A stretch of 64,000 bases of DNA. Origin: Nematostella vectensis (lineage: Eukaryota > Cnidaria > Anthozoa > Actiniaria > Edwardsiidae). Position numbers and translations under genes: made by a program. The first letter of the stretch is position 1. Each line of letters begins with the position of its first letter. The notes under the pieces were generated by a model. It searched no databases, was not told the DNA's origin, and worked only from the letters and a program-made list of their open reading frames with translations. This document shows positions 61,401-64,000 of this stretch, in pieces. The stretch is from positions 1,657,001 to 1,721,000 of the forward strand of contig NC_064042.1 in assembly GCF_932526225.1 (NCBI RefSeq), written 5' to 3'.

Positions 61401-62328
61401 CTCTTTTTATTTTACAGAAGAAAGCTGTTAGAATCATAACTTTCTCATCTTACATTGAACATACTTCTCCTATCTTTAGAAAACTAAATATCTTGAAATC
61501 TCCTGATCTAATCTATTACTTAAACACAATATTTATGTACAAATTTAATTTGAATCTACTTCCAACTCCTTTTGATTCTTTTTTTACTACGGTTGCTTCA
61601 AGGCACAAATATAATACAAGACTGGCTTCTAAATCATCGTACTGCCTCCCTTTACCTCGAACTAATTATGGAAAGTTTAATATTCGTTTTAAAGGTGCCT
61701 CAATTTGGAATAACATCAAAGAACCTACCAAAACCATGCGTTTGCCTAGCTTCAAGGCTGCAATAAAGACCTCAATCCTTGAAAATTATTAGCCTCTATC
61801 TAGTTTTTTTGTTTTATTGCATTTTATTTTGCTGCTGCTTTCATGTATTTTGTATTCGTGCCTTGTACGTCCTTGCTATACGCTCCATTTAATTGAACTA
61901 TTTTGTGCTGCCTAGCCAGATTAGCTTTTTAGTTACTTCTAGGCAGCCAATACCCAAAATCTGTAATTATTATTTATTTTCTTACTGTAATTTCTGTGTG
62001 TGGTATAAATAAAGTTATATTGTTGTTGTTGTTGTTACAATCTAATCAAGGGCAATAGGATTATATAGCTACTGGATTATCGTGGGGGGAGACGTTTTTC
62101 CTCTAGTTAATCTCTTAGATGGACCGATCGATGTACAATATTTTTTTGTAACGGTTGTCATCTCGTGTTTAGGTGAAGCGCCAGTGGATAGGATGCGATA
62201 AGTTGGAAGGTAGCAATGACATCACTAAGACCAACGTACCCAACATCCGCGTTTGCTTCCGACAAGAGACCCTACTACAAGAGCTGGAGACCATTTGCGA
62301 GGGCGCACGTGATCCAATCAACACTTGA
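43494..62328 (+). CDS. AMPD: AMP deaminase (AMPD2/AMPD3 type), complete
   Basis: Fourteen coding exons, all phases consistent: 43494-44015, 47528-47726, 47819-48035, 48238-48367, 48503-48634, 49039-49101, 49430-49484, 50354-50594, 50886-51012, 51871-52034, 55479-55599, 56032-56205, 57185-57295, 62173-62328; 803 aa, similar to vertebrate AMPD2/3. It deaminates AMP to IMP and ammonia in the purine nucleotide cycle, is cytosolic, and is normally tetrameric and zinc-dependent. Motifs: THVHAASC (359-366, zinc ligands H360/H362), [28 protein letters not shown] (627-635, H629 and E632), SLSTDDP (702-708, zinc/catalytic Asp706-Asp707). All active-site motifs are intact. The N-terminal exon (1-174) is regulatory and variable, but [18 protein letters not shown] matches AMPD2. 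The introns hold five tandem-repeat arrays and a full-size LINE, which inflate the gene to 18.8 kb. Confidence 0.96.
44715..45835. repeat. ~51-bp minisatellite, about 21 units, AMPD intron 1
   Basis: The unit combines cttgttactccctttatata, gcaatgggtaacacagac and atacctatgatac, with 49-53 bp length variants (gggtaacac, gggcaacac, gggaacac). Higher-order pattern: the run of variants in 44715-45000 recurs at about 45080-45400, so blocks of several units were duplicated together. Open frames are artefacts of the 51-bp period. Confidence 0.95.
45905..45960. repeat. Poly-G tract
   Basis: About 22 consecutive G followed by GTGGGGTGGGGGG, in AMPD intron 1. The length in the assembly may be unreliable. 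The adjacent gagagaaagggaattgtaac also starts the 104-bp repeat downstream. Confidence 0.8.
46976..47250. repeat. 104-bp tandem repeat, ~2.6 copies, AMPD intron 1
   Basis: Units contain gagagaaagggaattgtaac, ctccctctaaatacagtc, cccagcttacattattta and gagcatcactttatttcaat. gagagaaagg starts at 47051 and 47155; a solitary related block lies at about 45943. Confidence 0.85.
48850..49045. repeat. 63-bp tandem repeat spanning the acceptor of AMPD exon 6
   Basis: The text ttattttgtag followed by GTGTTTGC(G/C)ATG occurs with starts of the exon-like part at 48913, 48976 and 49039, exactly 63 bp apart. A degenerate unit without a good AG lies 63 bp earlier. Only the last is followed by the true exon (encoding [13 protein letters not shown]); the earlier two are splice-site decoys. 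Confidence 0.85.
51604..51765. repeat. ~57-bp tandem repeat, three copies, AMPD intron 9
   Basis: attgtgggagccaatgttta followed by aaggtaatatcctgtgatta recurs at about 51604, 51661 and 51717 with one or two changes. It ends ~100 bp before exon 51871. Confidence 0.9.
52235..55420. repeat. 3.2-kb C-rich minisatellite with AATAAA in each unit, AMPD intron 10
   Basis: About 80-85 units of 36-42 bp, consensus ccccccttcccccttgaatg then tatcataccaataaacac. Length varies mainly in the C runs. Almost every unit has the poly(A)-signal hexamer AATAAA on the AMPD sense strand. The minus strand has two G-tracts per unit. Long minus-strand frames such as 54340-54951 are produced by repeat periodicity and are not genes. 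It nearly fills the intron between exons 52034 and 55479. Confidence 0.97.
56276..57080. repeat. ~62-bp minisatellite, about 12 units, AMPD intron 12
   Basis: Units contain ccacccctttcacacaccag, ggcaaggaggggacagagta and gacattatcctcacactc, in two lengths that differ by presence of 'ttat'. It stops ~105 bp before exon 57185. Confidence 0.95.
57610..58413 (+). CDS. LINE ORF1 protein (coiled coil plus RNA-binding domain)
   Basis: 267 aa. The start was chosen at the ATG inside GCCATGG rather than the upstream in-frame ATG at 57577. Residues ~5-85 are a heptad-rich coiled coil ([39 protein letters not shown]). An RRM-like segment starts at [13 protein letters not shown] and ends in a basic C-terminal domain ([37 protein letters not shown]). 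This layout resembles L1-type ORF1p, a nucleic-acid chaperone that trimerises and coats the element RNA. The downstream ORF2 starts 85 bases after its stop. Confidence 0.8.
   Translation: MALTREVLEELLDKKLAPLQASLDFLNEKYDIILKKVSDQEVKVKELSKENSRLLSEVGLLRSTLSNQGKWLNDLEQYGRRECLEIRGIPEVKGEDTSQIACQVANLIGVKLSRQDISTSHRIKPKNSTAKFPPSIIVKFTSRDKRDETYKARGRLRELSTHNVPGLDRFKSNSIYLSESLTQRNKALFKSALEDRKQMKYDFIWTANGNIYLRKNERSPSIHVTDESVLINLRSSSFVHEVEGATAMTDTNISSKSDSAASTNTAS
58499..61792 (+). CDS. LINE ORF2 protein: PHD finger, APE endonuclease, reverse transcriptase
   Basis: 1097 aa, uninterrupted. The N-terminal PHD-like zinc finger has [20 protein letters not shown] and LWLCQPC (residues 6-58). The APE-type endonuclease spans about 145-365, with [17 protein letters not shown] (Glu), [29 protein letters not shown] and DHLPNF. 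The reverse transcriptase spans about 590-900: [55 protein letters not shown] and the catalytic FADD (~820). A C-terminal region with ILQKKAVRI and IWNNI is typical of CR1/L2-clade LINEs. It performs target-primed reverse transcription. Catalytic motifs are all present. The PHD finger may help chromatin or target binding; that role is inference. Confidence 0.93.
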   Translation: MTRVICHICSKIIRKNCRAVECDSCLQWCHFKCSKLLLKQFNHLSLTNDLWLCQPCYSEVFPFHNLNNNDLLDLVFNSNTLCHCSPFIDRVRLENLPHLDIVSSLNFPNLSDFDLDINIPSQINSKYYSPHEFHSSYELSNLSDKSLSLLHCNIRSISKNFDKLQDMLSTLNHPFKLIALSETWHSDCREHIANCSLPGFTYISKPTKFSVGGVGLFIADSFNFILREDLSISNDQQESLWVEIQNNKGSKNILCGVIYRHPNSSLDPFLEHSYKTMDKISKEGKLCLFSGDINLNLLNSDSHQQTGEFLNTLFSYSFQPHILQPTRITDHSATLIDNIFFNSLEHKTCSGNIVYPLTDHLPNFLTIDSININVSKNDFYQRDYSRLDQEALINDFSQIDWSLQFYGMDNVNDIFSCFLAKSNEIINSHVPMKKLSRKEIKFKAKPWISKGIRTSINYKNRLYRKFIKSRNQYHFEKYKIYRNKLNHLIAISKRKYYEKYFNFNKSNIKNIWKGIKEIVVLKPKAHFTPSKIVSSNKVLTNVNEIANEFNYFFANVGRNISNNIPKVNTLFSEFLPTANSNSFLLAPTSTEEIRSIILGIKSGKACGSYSIPITVLKILSSIISRPLEILYNLSFSSGIVPDAFKIARVIPIYKSGSHFDTSNFRPISLLSIFNQLLERLMYNRVIKFLDKYDILYKNQFGFRANHSTEHALLLITDKIQRSIEGGQYSCGIFLDFSKAFDTVDHKILLAKLYSYGIRGIAYEWFVSYLSNRQQFVSIGNVSSAPLPITCGVPQGSVLGPLLFLLYINDFNNCSNLFDFHLFADDANLFCADSSLTSLETKVNTDLYNINRWLCANKLALNISKTNFVIFRPAQKRLASSISLSINNNTIKQKNNIKYLGVVIDSFLNWKEHINQLSKKISRGVGIIAKLRYYVSPTILTQLYYSLIYPFLTYGAIIWGNTYESTIKPLFILQKKAVRIITFSSYIEHTSPIFRKLNILKSPDLIYYLNTIFMYKFNLNLLPTPFDSFFTTVASRHKYNTRLASKSSYCLPLPRTNYGKFNIRFKGASIWNNIKEPTKTMRLPSFKAAIKTSILENY

Positions 62329-64000
62329 ACAACAAGTAGTGATCACGCGGACAGCACGCGGAGGAGAGCGTGGTCAATGCGTGTGGAATGACGGACACGG
62401 GTACAGCTCGTTGAATCACGTGAATTGCACGTGGAGGTCCGCCTACGAGGCGGGATCAAGCACGTGTAATTAAGATTATTTGCCGCAATTATAATAACGA
62501 ACAAAATACTGGATTGAATTGGATTAATATATGTTTTTTATTGACACAAAAGCCAGAAGAATTTCCAAAATAGAGTATGCTATAGTGTAGCATATTTAAG
62601 AAAAAAAAACAAGGAAAAAAATGTCTGGGAAGGCTAGAAATTGATAGTAAAAGTACTCTGAAGTCGAACAGGTCCGTAATGCAAGCGGCGTCTATATGGC
62701 TTAAGTCCTATTAAGTTAGTGAGGTCCTTTTATTTAGTTATTGTTTAGATAATCTAACAAAACGTTCTTTCTAATATGTCTTATTCGTTTAGCATACGGT
62801 ATGATTATATCTATTTTCTTCGTAATGTAAAGTTCAAACTTTTCAAATTAAATGATCTATGTGACAACCGAGGTGACGACTCAGCCTAGTTGTAGTTCGG
62901 GAGGCGGGCGGATATCTCATGCTCTCTTGCTCGAATTGACCTATAGCTGCTTCCACAGCGATGACGGGCTGTGCCTCGGTGGTTTTGATTGTTAGGTCCC
63001 GTGAGAATCTGATCATCGCTGAAATGAAGATCCTGGGTGTGCTGATGTCAACAATCTACTTTTACACTACCTTGTAGACTTCCACATTACCTTGTATTGC
63101 AATTTATGGATTATGATGCAAGAGATGTTTGGTTTCCTAGATTACTTATTGTGAAAAATAATTCAACCCTCCACTCGCCCCTTTCCGGATTGCGCCGAGT
63201 CGTGTGATACCGTGGTTTTGTTGTGTGAAAGCAAAAGTTAGGGAGGCTAGACGATCTTTGCATTGGCCTGGTACACATTTTCACATTTTCGACAACAAAC
63301 AGCGAATTTAGAGAAGTAATGGGCCAGTACTTTAGATACTAGGACAATTCTACATTTTTTAAACCACTCGGTGTCCTGTTCGAGCTGTGAGCTTTAGTGG
63401 GATGCCCCATTGAGTCTTGGGGGTGTGGGGGGGGGGGGGGCTTTCATGTGTCATATGCAAAAAGCATAGTATTTGAAGATTCCTTAATAAGAAATGACCC
63501 ACTTTTTGACCGCCAAGGGGGGGGGGGGGGGGTGCGCGCGCACCCTGCACACCCACCCACCCCCCCCCCCTGTGTACGCGCCTGGTAAATACCCTGCCAC
63601 AAATGACTTCATATCGAAAATTTATAGAACAAAGTTATGTGGCGTATCCCGAAGTTTAGCTGAACTATGTCCGTTACCAATACCATTTTGAATTAACAAA
63701 TTAAAAACTCTTTATAATAAAACAACAAATCGCAATACCTTTTGGTCACAGACAACGTATCATTGCTAAAGCCCGGTGGAAATACATAAAACCACGAAAC
63801 CAGGAGGAAACCAGCACGGTGCAATCGGGTGCAACCCTCGCGCGTTTAGCAGATTATATTCTACGGTATTCCTGTGTTTTATTTCTAGCCGTACCCAGGT
63901 TTGTAACGCCTGGGAGAAACGCTAATCACCAAAACACGAAATTGTACGGTAAAAACCATGCATCAATCATGCATAAAAAAGCATGCAGAGTTGAGCCATG
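62329..64000. other. AMPD downstream region, no further gene seen
   Basis: It includes the AMPD 3' UTR, whose poly(A) site I could not fix, and unassigned sequence. The only repeat identified is the MITE at 63407-63583. Confidence 0.4.
63407..63583. mobile_element. Short dispersed G-rich MITE, copy 3
   Basis: Same ordered blocks as at 34628 and 37248: tcatatgcaaaaagcatagt, atttgaagattccttaataa, gaaatgacccactttttg, long poly-G and poly-C runs, ending TGTGTACGCGCCTG. It carries extra G/C-run expansion. Confidence 0.65.

Larger units (their letters stand above)
57400..62037 (+). mobile_element. Two-ORF LINE (CR1/L2-like, PHD-finger type), both ORFs open, in the last AMPD intron
   Basis: The element includes ORF1 (57610-58413), ORF2 (58499-61792), a ~200-base 3' UTR and a terminal (TTG)n tail ending about 62037. 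The left boundary is uncertain (somewhere between 57300 and 57600). No target-site duplication could be identified. It lies in the same orientation as AMPD, between exons 57295 and 62173. Neither ORF has a stop or frameshift, so it is recent or possibly active. Confidence 0.85.

Overview
The window looks like nuclear DNA of an invertebrate animal, most likely an anthozoan cnidarian (sea anemone or coral). The evidence is AT-rich DNA, short exons with GT/AG introns of a few hundred bases to about 5 kb, three conserved metazoan genes with good introns, and a transposon set (PHD-finger LINEs, GIY-YIG Penelope-like elements, Crypton/KIAA1958-type recombinases) that I associate with cnidarian genomes. 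Species is not determined. All exon junctions below were built by eye from family conservation, splice motifs and reading-phase agreement.

Layout: (1) 1-4.6 kb is largely non-coding, with two clusters of palindromic CACGTG E-boxes. (2) 4.6-18.24 kb, minus strand: a complete muscleblind-like (MBNL) gene, 7 coding exons, 416 aa, four CCCH zinc fingers, with a probable 5' UTR exon and promoter near 22.2-22.35 kb. One intron carries a TIR transposon nested inside another. (3) 18.3-26.8 kb is intronic/intergenic with a minisatellite at 25.5-26.3 kb. (4) 26.8-38.3 kb, plus strand: a MINDY4/MINDY4B-family gene, 18 coding exons, 527 aa, in which the deubiquitinase catalytic residues appear to be replaced. 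Its introns hold a LINE fragment, a Penelope-like fragment followed by a well-formed hammerhead ribozyme, a broken Crypton-type recombinase and a foldback element. (5) 40.2-41.2 kb, plus strand: an intronless class A GPCR followed by a truncated tandem copy. (6) 42.65-42.9 kb, minus strand: a possible small gene or last exon with a polyadenylation signal straight after its stop. (7) 43.5-62.3 kb, plus strand: a complete AMP deaminase gene, 14 coding exons, 803 aa. Its introns contain several large minisatellites (one of 3.2 kb with an AATAAA in nearly every unit) and a two-ORF LINE with both frames open. (8) 62.3-64 kb is non-coding with one more copy of a short dispersed repeat.

The genes do not form a pathway. 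They are independent animal genes: an RNA-splicing regulator, a ubiquitin-binding or pseudo-deubiquitinase protein, a receptor and a purine-nucleotide enzyme. The unusual content lies in the introns: a probable self-cleaving ribozyme in sense orientation inside a gene, tandem duplications that multiply 3' splice sites in two genes, and a long array of sense-strand poly(A)-signal hexamers.
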